This document shows, piece by piece, positions 1 through 7,691 of a DNA stretch of 64,000 nucleotides (the stretch's first letter is position 1; each line of letters begins with the position of its first letter). The notes under the pieces are model-generated. The model was not told the DNA's origin. It was given only the letters and a program-made list of their open reading frames with translations, and ran no database searches. The position numbers were made by a program, and so were the translations under genes. The DNA comes from Schleiferiaceae bacterium (GTDB taxonomy: Bacteria > Bacteroidota > Bacteroidia > Flavobacteriales > Schleiferiaceae). The stretch is from contig JAGYKI010000011.1 in NCBI GenBank assembly GCA_018401735.1, positions 36,941-100,940 on the forward strand, in the 5' to 3' direction.

Positions 1-367
1 CAAAATCGGAATCTTCTATTATGCGGCTTTTGAAGTTTTTTAACTCTTCTGTCCATGCGGCAGAATACTTGGGCAGTTCTTCTTCCTTTCCTTGTTTTTT
101 TAGATAACTCTGAAAGGGCCATTCGTTCCAGATGTTAACGCCATTTTCCACTAAATAGCGAATGTTGGTATCACCATTAATAAACCAAATAAGCTCGTGC
201 ACGATGGACTTTAGGTGTACTTTTTTAGTAGTAACTAAGGGAAAGCCTTCCTGCAAATTAAAACGCATTTGGTAGCCAAAAACCGAAAGTGTTCCGATGC
301 CCGTGCGATTACTTTTTAGCACTCCTTGGTTCAGAATGTGCTGCATTAGTTGATGATATTGCTGCAT
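1..367 (-). CDS. thyA: Thymidylate synthase, N-terminal part (cut by window start)
   Basis: Thymidylate synthase makes dTMP from dUMP using methylene-tetrahydrofolate, in the cytoplasm. Reading from an ATG at 367 on the minus strand gives 122 residues beginning [15 protein letters not shown]. They include the family's [18 protein letters not shown] segment (dUMP-phosphate-binding Arg), [16 protein letters not shown], and [12 protein letters not shown]. The frame is open to base 2, so the catalytic Cys part lies outside the window. It is too short to show the whole fold, but the N-terminal signature is unmistakable. A TATCTTTG box sits 15 bases upstream of the ATG. It is divergent from the glycogen synthase gene. 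Confidence 0.93.
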   Translation of the reverse strand, partial: MQQYHQLMQHILNQGVLKSNRTGIGTLSVFGYQMRFNLQEGFPLVTTKKVHLKSIVHELIWFINGDTNIRYLVENGVNIWNEWPFQSYLKKQGKEEELPKYSAAWTEELKNFKSRIIEDSDF

Positions 368-382
368 AATAGAAAATTCGTT

Positions 383-390
383 CAAAGATA
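383..390 (-). promoter_or_regulatory. Bacteroidota -7 box for thyA
   Basis: On the minus strand this reads TATCTTTG, a perfect TAnnTTTG, 15 bases before the thyA ATG. No TTTG was found at the usual 19-base spacing, so only the -7 half is supported. Confidence 0.45.
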
Positions 391-502
391 TTCCATATTC
401 TAGAATACCTCGCTTTAAAAGAACGAAAAGCTAAATTGGAAGAAATGCTTTTAGACCTTTGCTTTTAATTGAATTTGCTCCATATTTACGGAAAATTATT
501 TT

Positions 503-2305
503 ATGAATAATCAGTCAAGGCCGGAACTGCTTTTAGAATGTTCTTGGGAGGTTTGTAACCAGATTGGTGGTATTTATACGGTTATCCGTTCTAAGGTGCC
601 TGCTATGATAGAAAAGTGGGGTGATAACTATTGCCTTTTAGGTCCATTGGAAAGCCCAAATATTACCGCGGAGATTGATCACATTTCTGACGTATCTACG
701 CCAGTGGGAAGAGCGGTAAGCCGCTTGGCTAACGAAGGTTGTGAAGTAGTTTATGGTCGTTGGTTGGTAACAGGAAGACCTAAAGTAGTCTTGATTAAGC
801 CAGATTTTGGCTTTAATAGTTTAGATAGTTATCGCGATCGTTTGCAAGCAGAATTTGGTATAGAGAAAGATGAGAACAATGAGCTTCTCGGACGAATGAT
901 TTTGTGGGCGGAAGTTAATTTTAAGTTTTTACGCTACCTCAGTGAAGAAATGGGGGAGCAACAATTACTAGTTAATTTCCACGAATGGATGGCTTCTCTG
1001 CCGATCTTGAAAATAAGAAAAGAGGGAATAGCTTGTAAAACGGTATTTACTACTCATGCCACTATGCTGGGTCGTTATTTGGCCATGACTAAGCCCGATT
1101 TTTACCATGATTTACCTAGTTATGATTGGGATAAAGAGTCGCGGCACTTTGGGATTTTACCAATCGTGCAAATTGAGCGACTCTCTGCAAAAATGGCCGA
1201 TAGCTTTACTACAGTAAGCGAGGTAACCGCCTTAGAATGCGAGCATTTGCTGGATAAAAAGCCAGACGAAATAACCCCCAATGGTTTAAATATTAAGCGC
1301 TTTGTTGCCATGCACGAGGTGCAGAACTTACACCAAAAATTTAAAGAAAAGCTGCATGAGTTTACCATGGGCCATTTCTTCCATAGCTATAGTTTTGACT
1401 TAGACGATACTTTATATTTCTTTACTTCTGGTAGATATGAATTTAGCAACAAGGGCTATGACATCACCCTGGAAGCCTTACGTCGATTAAACCAAAAAAT
1501 GGTGAAAGCCGGCATGTCTACGACAGTGGTGATGTTTGTGGTTACACAAAGAAATGTTTGGTCGATTAATCCTGAAGTATTGCAATCGCGCGGGGTAATG
1601 CGTGAAATTCAGAATAATGTTGAGTCTATTGAAAAGCAAATTGGCGAGCGTCTTTTCAAGGCCGCTTTAAGTTCGGATAAAGAGCATCGTTTACCTCCCT
1701 TAAACGATATGGTTGATGATTATTGGAAGCTACGTTTTAGACGAACTATTCAGTCTTGGAAAAATGATAAATGGCCGATCATTGTTACCCATAATTTAGA
1801 AGATGATGGTGGCGATGAAATCTTAGGCTTCATGCGTAAGAATCAAATGTTTAATAGCCCACTAGATAAGGTGAAGGTAGTTTATCATCCTCAGTTTATA
1901 AAAAGTACCAATCCATTATTCGGGATTGATTATGGCGATTTTGTACGTGGCTGTAATTTGGGGATTTTCCCTAGTTATTATGAGCCTTGGGGTTATACCC
2001 CACTAGAATGCATTGCCCGTGGTGTTCCTACAGTAACTTCAAACTTATCGGGTTTTGGACGTTATGTAAATGGGATGAAGGACGCGGATGAAGATCATGG
2101 CATCTTTGTTTTAAAGCGCGAAGCACGCAGTCGAGAGCAAGAGATTAATGATCTAACGACCTATTTGTGGCACTTCGTGAAACACAATAGACGCTATAGA
2201 ATAATACAGCGCAGTAAGGCGGAAGATTTCTCGGAGAGATTTGACTGGAAGCTATTACGCAGCCACTATGAAAAAGCCTATGATATAGCGTTGGCTAAGC
2301 CTTAA
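503..2305 (+). CDS. Glycogen synthase, GT3 (eukaryote-like) family
   Basis: This is a glycosyltransferase of family GT3, the animal/fungal type of glycogen synthase, which extends alpha-1,4-glucan from a nucleotide-glucose donor. The N-terminal ECSWEVCNQIGGIYTVIRSK is the GT3 donor-binding start, where bacterial GT5 GlgA has KxGGL. HATMLGRYLA follows near residue 190. The catalytic E-x7-E region, YYEPWGYTPLECIARGVP, is at about residues 491-508, followed by TSNLSGFGRYV. The 600 residues are close to the catalytic core length; the long regulatory tails of the eukaryotic enzyme are absent. GT3 synthases are known in Bacteroidota. The start ATG follows an A/T-rich leader. The 3' end overlaps the convergent transporter gene by four bases. 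Confidence 0.9.
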   Translation: MNNQSRPELLLECSWEVCNQIGGIYTVIRSKVPAMIEKWGDNYCLLGPLESPNITAEIDHISDVSTPVGRAVSRLANEGCEVVYGRWLVTGRPKVVLIKPDFGFNSLDSYRDRLQAEFGIEKDENNELLGRMILWAEVNFKFLRYLSEEMGEQQLLVNFHEWMASLPILKIRKEGIACKTVFTTHATMLGRYLAMTKPDFYHDLPSYDWDKESRHFGILPIVQIERLSAKMADSFTTVSEVTALECEHLLDKKPDEITPNGLNIKRFVAMHEVQNLHQKFKEKLHEFTMGHFFHSYSFDLDDTLYFFTSGRYEFSNKGYDITLEALRRLNQKMVKAGMSTTVVMFVVTQRNVWSINPEVLQSRGVMREIQNNVESIEKQIGERLFKAALSSDKEHRLPPLNDMVDDYWKLRFRRTIQSWKNDKWPIIVTHNLEDDGGDEILGFMRKNQMFNSPLDKVKVVYHPQFIKSTNPLFGIDYGDFVRGCNLGIFPSYYEPWGYTPLECIARGVPTVTSNLSGFGRYVNGMKDADEDHGIFVLKREARSREQEINDLTTYLWHFVKHNRRYRIIQRSKAEDFSERFDWKLLRSHYEKAYDIALAKP

Positions 2306-4011
2306 ATAAGCATTCCCACAATTACAGCGGTAAATAAAGAGGCCATGGTTCCGCCGATTAAAGCGCGGAAGCCTAGGCGCGATAAATCACCTCGACGGGA
2401 TGGTGCTAAAGAGCCTATTCCGCCAATTTGTATACCTATACTCGCAAAGTTTGAGAAACCGCAAAGAATATAGGTGGCGATAATGATGGACTTTTCTGAG
2501 CTGAATTTACCTTCAGCCATAAGATCGCCTAAGGATACATAAGCTACAAATTCATTAAGAATGGTTTTCTCACCCAGTAGTTGCCCTACCAAAAAGATAT
2601 CTTCATTGGCAACTCCCATAAGCCATGTAATTGGGGCAAGAGTGTAACCTAAAATAAACTCCATAGAGAAGCCAGTATACTGACCATTAGTAAATTCTTG
2701 TACCCAAATATTTAAACCCGTGATGTCACCAATAAAATCGCTTAGAAAAGAGTTGATCATCGCTACAATGGCGATAAACACCAATAACATCGCTCCTACG
2801 TTTACCGCTAACTTTAAACCATCGGTAGTACCATTGGTAATTGCCTCGAGAGCATTATCGCCAATATTATGACTGCCAATACGCATGTCTTTGTTTACCT
2901 CTTTAGTTTCCGGCATCAATATCTTGGCCGCGACCACAGCTGCTGGAGCACTCATTACCGAGGCGGCAAGTAGATGTTTGGCGAAAAAGGTTCTTTGTAC
3001 AAGGTCATCTCCACCTAAAAAACCAATATAAGCAGCTAGTACCCCTCCGGCTATTGTTGCCATACCGCCACTCATAATGCAAAGTAGCTCACTGCGTGTC
3101 ATTTTGTTGAGATAAGGCTTAATGAGCAAAGGCGATTCAGTTTGACCTAAAAATATATTTCCTGCTGCCGCTAAACTTTCAGCACCGCTAAGGTTCATCG
3201 TACGTTTCATTACCCAAGCAAAAGCGTAAACAACCTTTTGCATAATACCGTAATAAAATAGTAGGCTGGTTAAAGCGGAAAAGAAAATTACGGTAGGCAA
3301 TACCTTAAAGGCGAAGATGTAGCCTAAAGAACTGGTCTCATTAATGAGTTCACCAAAAAGGAATTGCGCGCCTACCTCGGTAAAACCAAGAAGCGTTACA
3401 AAGCGCTCACTGAGCCAATCAAATCCATTGCGGATAAATGAAACTTTGAGTATGGCTAGAGCGAAGATAAATTGAATAACTAAGCCTTTAAAAACTAAGG
3501 CCCAATCAATAGATTTGCGCTTGGCCGACATAAAAAAGGTAAGGGCTAACAAAACGCTAAGCCCTAAAAGTCCGCGCCCCATAGAGGCTAGGTCAAAAGA
3601 CTTCCCACTGAAATCGTAATTTAAAGGCAAGCTTGCGCCAATGCCGGTTTTTAATTTCGTACGCTTAAAGAAGTATTTAATTCCGCTTTCCTCCAAGTTT
3701 AATAAGCTATCACCTTGTAATTGAAAGGTATAGGTTCTTAGGGTGTCGCTTGGCGCGAGATAGCTAAAAATTAAGCTATCACTTATCTGACTAAATTTCC
3801 CCGAGGCCTGCAAGTTCTTAGCCCCTAATTGGTAATCAAAGCTATCTGCTGCAAAGCTTAAAATATCTGTAGATGAGATTTTAAAAAGAGAATCACCGCT
3901 ACTATTTAAAATTGCTTGAAACTGCCAATCTCCTTCCAGGGATTGAGACCGAATATTACTGCCAAGTACCAAGCTAAGAAGCAATAGAAGAAGAATTTTG
4001 ATACGCATCAT
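2302..4011 (-). CDS. nupC: CNT-family (NupC-type) nucleoside transporter with N-terminal periplasmic-type domain
   Basis: This is a concentrative nucleoside transporter of the inner membrane that imports nucleosides with Na+ or H+. The CNT signature GQTESPLLIKPYL lies near residue 288. Later FVAYVSLGDLM and ILCGFSNFASIGIQIGGIG match the C-terminal Nucleos_tra2 domain. The protein is longer (569 residues) than plain NupC (about 400). Residues 1-22 look like a signal peptide and about 25-125 form a beta-rich lipocalin-like segment before the first core helix. It is co-directional with the DUF151 and etf genes, 50 bases downstream of them, and close to thyA, which suits a pyrimidine-salvage role (inference). 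The function of the extra domain is unknown. Confidence 0.88.
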   Translation of the reverse strand: MMRIKILLLLLLSLVLGSNIRSQSLEGDWQFQAILNSSGDSLFKISSTDILSFAADSFDYQLGAKNLQASGKFSQISDSLIFSYLAPSDTLRTYTFQLQGDSLLNLEESGIKYFFKRTKLKTGIGASLPLNYDFSGKSFDLASMGRGLLGLSVLLALTFFMSAKRKSIDWALVFKGLVIQFIFALAILKVSFIRNGFDWLSERFVTLLGFTEVGAQFLFGELINETSSLGYIFAFKVLPTVIFFSALTSLLFYYGIMQKVVYAFAWVMKRTMNLSGAESLAAAGNIFLGQTESPLLIKPYLNKMTRSELLCIMSGGMATIAGGVLAAYIGFLGGDDLVQRTFFAKHLLAASVMSAPAAVVAAKILMPETKEVNKDMRIGSHNIGDNALEAITNGTTDGLKLAVNVGAMLLVFIAIVAMINSFLSDFIGDITGLNIWVQEFTNGQYTGFSMEFILGYTLAPITWLMGVANEDIFLVGQLLGEKTILNEFVAYVSLGDLMAEGKFSSEKSIIIATYILCGFSNFASIGIQIGGIGSLAPSRRGDLSRLGFRALIGGTMASLFTAVIVGMLI

Positions 4012-4061
4012 AGTATGGGCGAAAATAGAAAATAAGGACTAGCGAACGCGGAGAGGCTCAA

Positions 4062-4676
4062 TTATTTCGCTTCGCGGCGATCAATTTCATCTCGTATTCT
4101 TACAGCACGCTCATAATCTTCATTAAGTACGGCTTCTTCTAAACTTTTATTTAAGTCTTCTATACTTAGACTTTGCAAGGAACTTGTTTTGCCGCCTGTT
4201 GCGGAACTAATTTCGTCCTCACTTTTAGTATCCATTCTGCTAGATTTAAAACTAGAAGTTTTTTCATTTAAGATTACTCCTGCATTATCCAAAATCTCCG
4301 CATAGGTAAATATCGGGGCATTAAAGCGAATGGCTAGAGCCACTGCGTCGGAGGTTCGCGCATCTAAAACCTGTTCTACTCCGTTTTGATCACAAATTAA
4401 GATGGAGTAAAATACTCCATCTTCTAATTTGTGAATAACCACTTGCTTTAAATGAATTTTAAAAGCGTCGGAGAAATTCTTAAAAAGGTCGTGCGTTAAA
4501 GGACGCGGCGGGTTCATATCCTTATCTATGGCAATGGCAATACTTTGCGCTTCAAAACCCCCGATAATAATAGGTAACCTGCGTTCACCACCTTCTTCAC
4601 CCAAAACAAGGGCATAAGCCCCAGATTGGGTTTGACTGTAAGATAATCCCTTAACAAAGAGCCTAATATGCTCCAT
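4062..4676 (-). CDS. Bifunctional nuclease family protein (DUF151) with C-terminal UVR motif
   Basis: Residues 1-135 match the BFN/DUF151 domain: LPIIIGGFEAQSIAIAIDK, PRPLTHDLFKNF, LDARTSDAVALAIRFNAPIF. Residues about 168-203 form a UvrB/UvrC-type helical hairpin (IEDLNKSLEEAVLNEDYERA then RIRDEIDRREAK). Between them lies a Ser/Lys-rich linker. Family members have been reported as DNase/RNase, but the physiological role in Bacteroidota is not established. The ATG overlaps the etfA stop codon (TAATG), so translation is probably coupled and it belongs to the etfB-etfA operon. Confidence 0.88.
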   Translation of the reverse strand: MEHIRLFVKGLSYSQTQSGAYALVLGEEGGERRLPIIIGGFEAQSIAIAIDKDMNPPRPLTHDLFKNFSDAFKIHLKQVVIHKLEDGVFYSILICDQNGVEQVLDARTSDAVALAIRFNAPIFTYAEILDNAGVILNEKTSSFKSSRMDTKSEDEISSATGGKTSSLQSLSIEDLNKSLEEAVLNEDYERAVRIRDEIDRREAK

Positions 4677-5644
4677 TAATTAGCGGCCTTAAATTTCTTT
4701 AACTCTTCCGTTAACCTTGGAACTATTTGAAAAGCATCTCCTACAATGCCATAATCTGCAGCTTTAAAGAAAGGCGCTTCGGCATCGGAGTTAATCGCTA
4801 CAATAGTTTTAGATGCACTTACACCCGCTAAATGCTGAATAGCACCGGAAATACCAATAGCGATATATAAGTTTGGCTTAATAGCGATACCCGTTTGCCC
4901 AACGTGTTCGCTATGTGGGCGCCAATCCATATCCGAAACAGGTTTACTACAGGCTGTTCCCGCTTCTAAAACTTCGGCTAATTCTTCTACCATAGTCCAG
5001 TTTTCGGGACCTTTTAAACCACGGCCACCACTAACCACTCTTTCTGCTTCGGGTAAAGGAATTTTCCCTTTTACACGGTCTACAGATTCCACTATTACAG
5101 TTTTTTCATCTGCGGAAGCAAAAGACGCACTTTCGACATTTACCGCGCCGCTTCCTTCTTCCAAAGGAATTGAATTGGGCACGAATAGGATAATATTATT
5201 GGTTTCTGTGCTACTTAAATCATTGAATCCTTTACCTGAAAAGACGCCGCGCTTAACGGTTAATGGACTTACATTAGTGGGTAACTCCACTACGTTGCTA
5301 AGAAGGGCAGCATTGTGTTTGATACTTAAGGCAGGCGCTAAGGCTTTACCATTAAAGGTGCCGCTAATAATAATGGTTGAAGCATTATTTTCTTGAGCCA
5401 AATGAGCGAACGCTTGGGCATAACGGTTGGCGTCGAAGCTTGCAAGCGCAGCATCATTTACATGTAAAACTTTAGATAAACCGTACTTGCCCGCATCTTC
5501 GGCTGATTCATTAATAGCGCCGATTACAACACCGATAGCTTCAGTGCCTTGCATATTGGCAGTTTTAGAAGCATAGAGAGCAGCTTCCCAAGTGTTTTTC
5601 TTAAATTGTCCTTCCCAATTTTCGAGGTATACTAATACTGACAT
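4676..5644 (-). CDS. etfA: Electron transfer flavoprotein alpha subunit
   Basis: This is the FAD-carrying subunit of ETF, which takes electrons from acyl-CoA dehydrogenases and passes them to the respiratory chain. The N-terminal ETF domain is followed by the FAD-binding C-domain from about residue 205: GGRGLKGPENW, HVGQTGIAIKPNLYIAIGIS, then GAIQHLAGVSASKTIVAINS and DAEAPFFKAADYG, the classic alpha-subunit signature. The length of 322 is normal. It lies 16 bases after etfB and is joined to the DUF151 gene by an overlapping stop/start. Confidence 0.96.
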   Translation of the reverse strand: MSVLVYLENWEGQFKKNTWEAALYASKTANMQGTEAIGVVIGAINESAEDAGKYGLSKVLHVNDAALASFDANRYAQAFAHLAQENNASTIIISGTFNGKALAPALSIKHNAALLSNVVELPTNVSPLTVKRGVFSGKGFNDLSSTETNNIILFVPNSIPLEEGSGAVNVESASFASADEKTVIVESVDRVKGKIPLPEAERVVSGGRGLKGPENWTMVEELAEVLEAGTACSKPVSDMDWRPHSEHVGQTGIAIKPNLYIAIGISGAIQHLAGVSASKTIVAINSDAEAPFFKAADYGIVGDAFQIVPRLTEELKKFKAAN

Positions 5645-5660
5645 GTTTCTTCTTTTTTAA

Positions 5661-6407
5661 TTAAATCACTTTTGCTTCTTCGTGCAGTAAACGCACTAAC
5701 TCCGCTACATTATCGGCATCGATCATTTTTACTGCACTTTTAGGTGCAGGTTTAGTAAAGGCACCGGTGCTTGTTTTGGCAGCAATCTCTTGCGGAGCAC
5801 GAACATCTAGAGCCTTGCTACGCGCTTGCATGATACCACGCATATTAGGTATACGAAGATCTTTTTCTTCTACCAATCCTTTTTGGCCACCCACCACTAA
5901 AGGTAAATTAGCTTTAACTTTTTCTTTTCCTCCGTCAATTTCACGAATTAAAGAAGCTTCATTGTCGCTAACTTCCATGCCAACGCAAGCATTTACAAAA
6001 GGAAGATTTAAAATACTGGCTACCATTCCTGGTACTTGTCCGCCGTTGTAATCGATGGATTCACGACCGGCAAGTATTAAATCGTAAGCCCCTTCTTTGG
6101 CAACAGCGGCAATTTGTTGGGCTACATAAAACGAGTCGCTTGGATCCGCGTCAACTCTAATGGCTGCATCAGCACCGATGGCTAATGCCTTTCTTAGGGT
6201 AGGCTCAGTTTCTGCTCTTCCTACATTTAGCACCGTAATTTGGGCGCCTTGCTTTTCTTTTAACCATACGGCTCTGGTTAAACCAAATTCGTCGTATGGG
6301 TTAATTACGAACTGTACCCCATTCTTATCAAATGCACTATTGTCGGCAGTGAAGTTGATTTTAGAAGTAGTATCGGGCACATGACTAATGCAAACTAATA
6401 CCTTCAT
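5661..6407 (-). CDS. etfB: Electron transfer flavoprotein beta subunit
   Basis: This is the AMP-binding partner of EtfA. It starts MKVLVCISHVPDTTSKI and has the Rossmann-like GADAAIRVDADPSDSFYVAQ and the beta-subunit region IDYNGGQVPGMVASIL. The recognition-loop area ANLPLVVGGQKGLVEEKDLR is followed by IPNMRGIMQARSK. 248 residues is the usual length. It is first in the etfB-etfA-DUF151 run and divergent from pdhB, with a 174-base shared upstream region. Confidence 0.96.
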   Translation of the reverse strand: MKVLVCISHVPDTTSKINFTADNSAFDKNGVQFVINPYDEFGLTRAVWLKEKQGAQITVLNVGRAETEPTLRKALAIGADAAIRVDADPSDSFYVAQQIAAVAKEGAYDLILAGRESIDYNGGQVPGMVASILNLPFVNACVGMEVSDNEASLIREIDGGKEKVKANLPLVVGGQKGLVEEKDLRIPNMRGIMQARSKALDVRAPQEIAAKTSTGAFTKPAPKSAVKMIDADNVAELVRLLHEEAKVI

Positions 6408-6553
6408 AATTTATAATATATTCTTTGAGAAGTGATGTGTATAAAGCGCGAAAATAACCATAAAAAACCCGCGGACAAAACCTTATGCATGCATACTAAT
6501 TTTTTAATCGTATTTAGATTTACGAAAAAATGAAGTCTTTAGCTCCTAATTAG

Positions 6554-6561
6554 TATTTTTG
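6554..6561 (+). promoter_or_regulatory. -7 box for pdhB
   Basis: TATTTTTG fits TAnnTTTG and ends 20 bases before the pdhB ATG. No TTTG is present at the expected distance upstream. Confidence 0.4.
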
Positions 6562-6581
6562 GCGCCTCAAAAGAATGATCA

Positions 6582-7562
6582 ATGAGTAGAATTATCCAGT
6601 TTAGAGAGGCAATTGCTGAAGCGATGAGTGAAGAAATGCGTCGCGACGAGAACATTTATTTGATGGGTGAGGAAGTGGCCGAGTACAATGGCGCTTACAA
6701 AGCTTCGAAAGGAATGCTTGATGAATTTGGCCCTAAGAGGGTTATCGATACTCCAATTGCAGAATTAGGATTTTCTGGAATCGGCGTGGGGTCTGCCATG
6801 AATGGTTTAAGACCGATTATCGAGTTTATGACCTTTAACTTTTCGATGGTTGCCATTGATCAGATCATTAACAATGCGGCCAAAATGTATCAAATGAGCG
6901 GCGGGCAGCTTAATATCCCCATCGTTTTTAGAGGGCCAACCGCTTCTGCTGGACAGCTTGGTGCCACCCATAGTCAGGCCTTTGAAAGTTGGTTTGCCAA
7001 TACTCCGGGTTTAAAAGTGGTAGTGCCTTCTAATCCATACGACGCAAAAGGACTATTAAAAAGTGCTATTCGCGATAACGATCCGGTAATTTTTATGGAG
7101 AGCGAGCAGATGTATGGCGATAAAATGGAAGTGCCGGAAGAAGAATACCTCATTCCTTTAGGAGTAGCGGATATCCGTCGCGCGGGTGACGATGTTACCA
7201 TTGTATCTTTTGGGAAAATTATTAAAGAAGCCGATAAAGCAGCCGACGAACTGGCTAAAGAAGGTATCAGCTGTGAAATTATTGACCTACGTACGGTGCG
7301 TCCTATCGATTATGAGGCCGTATTGAAGTCGCTTAAGAAAACAAACCGCATGGTGATCGTAGAAGAAGCGTGGCCTTTAGGTAATATCTCTACAGAGATT
7401 ATTACACATTGCCAAGAACATGCTTTTGATTATTTAGATGCTCCAATCATAAGAATTAACACTGCCGATACGCCAATGGCTTATGCTCCAACTTTGGTAA
7501 ATGAGTTTTTACCCAATGCAGCACGAGTTATTTCCGCAGTAAAAAAAGTAATGTACAAATAG
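6582..7562 (+). CDS. pdhB: Pyruvate dehydrogenase E1 component, beta subunit
   Basis: This is the beta chain of the heterotetrameric E1, which uses thiamine diphosphate to decarboxylate pyruvate and acylate the lipoyl E2. Diagnostic segments are MGEEVAEYNGAYKASKGML, VIDTPIAELGFSGIGVGSAM and FMTFNFSMVAIDQI in the ThDP-binding half. The transketolase C-domain follows from about residue 200 (VTIVSFGKIIKEA, IDLRTVRPID, RMVIVEEAWPLGN). 326 residues is standard. E1-alpha and E2 are not in the window. It stands alone, divergent from etfB and upstream of hppA. Confidence 0.95.
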   Translation: MSRIIQFREAIAEAMSEEMRRDENIYLMGEEVAEYNGAYKASKGMLDEFGPKRVIDTPIAELGFSGIGVGSAMNGLRPIIEFMTFNFSMVAIDQIINNAAKMYQMSGGQLNIPIVFRGPTASAGQLGATHSQAFESWFANTPGLKVVVPSNPYDAKGLLKSAIRDNDPVIFMESEQMYGDKMEVPEEEYLIPLGVADIRRAGDDVTIVSFGKIIKEADKAADELAKEGISCEIIDLRTVRPIDYEAVLKSLKKTNRMVIVEEAWPLGNISTEIITHCQEHAFDYLDAPIIRINTADTPMAYAPTLVNEFLPNAARVISAVKKVMYK

Positions 7563-7618
7563 AATAGGGGGTTAAATTTAGTTTTTTAGAGCTAGTCTAA
7601 TATACTTCAAATTAGCCA

Positions 7619-7649
7619 TTTGGCTAAAAGCTAAATTAATTTACTTTTG
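7619..7649 (+). promoter_or_regulatory. Consensus Bacteroidota promoter for hppA
   Basis: TTTG at 7619-7622, exactly 19 bases, then TACTTTTG at 7642-7649. This matches TTTG-N19-TAnnTTTG perfectly, 42 bases before the hppA start. A short inverted repeat TTAGCC-ATTT-GGCTAA (7612-7627) covers the -33 element and could be an operator or the end of the pdhB message. Confidence 0.75.
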
Positions 7650-7691
7650 CGCCCCTTGTTAAGAATTTAAATTTTCAATCAACAAACAACT

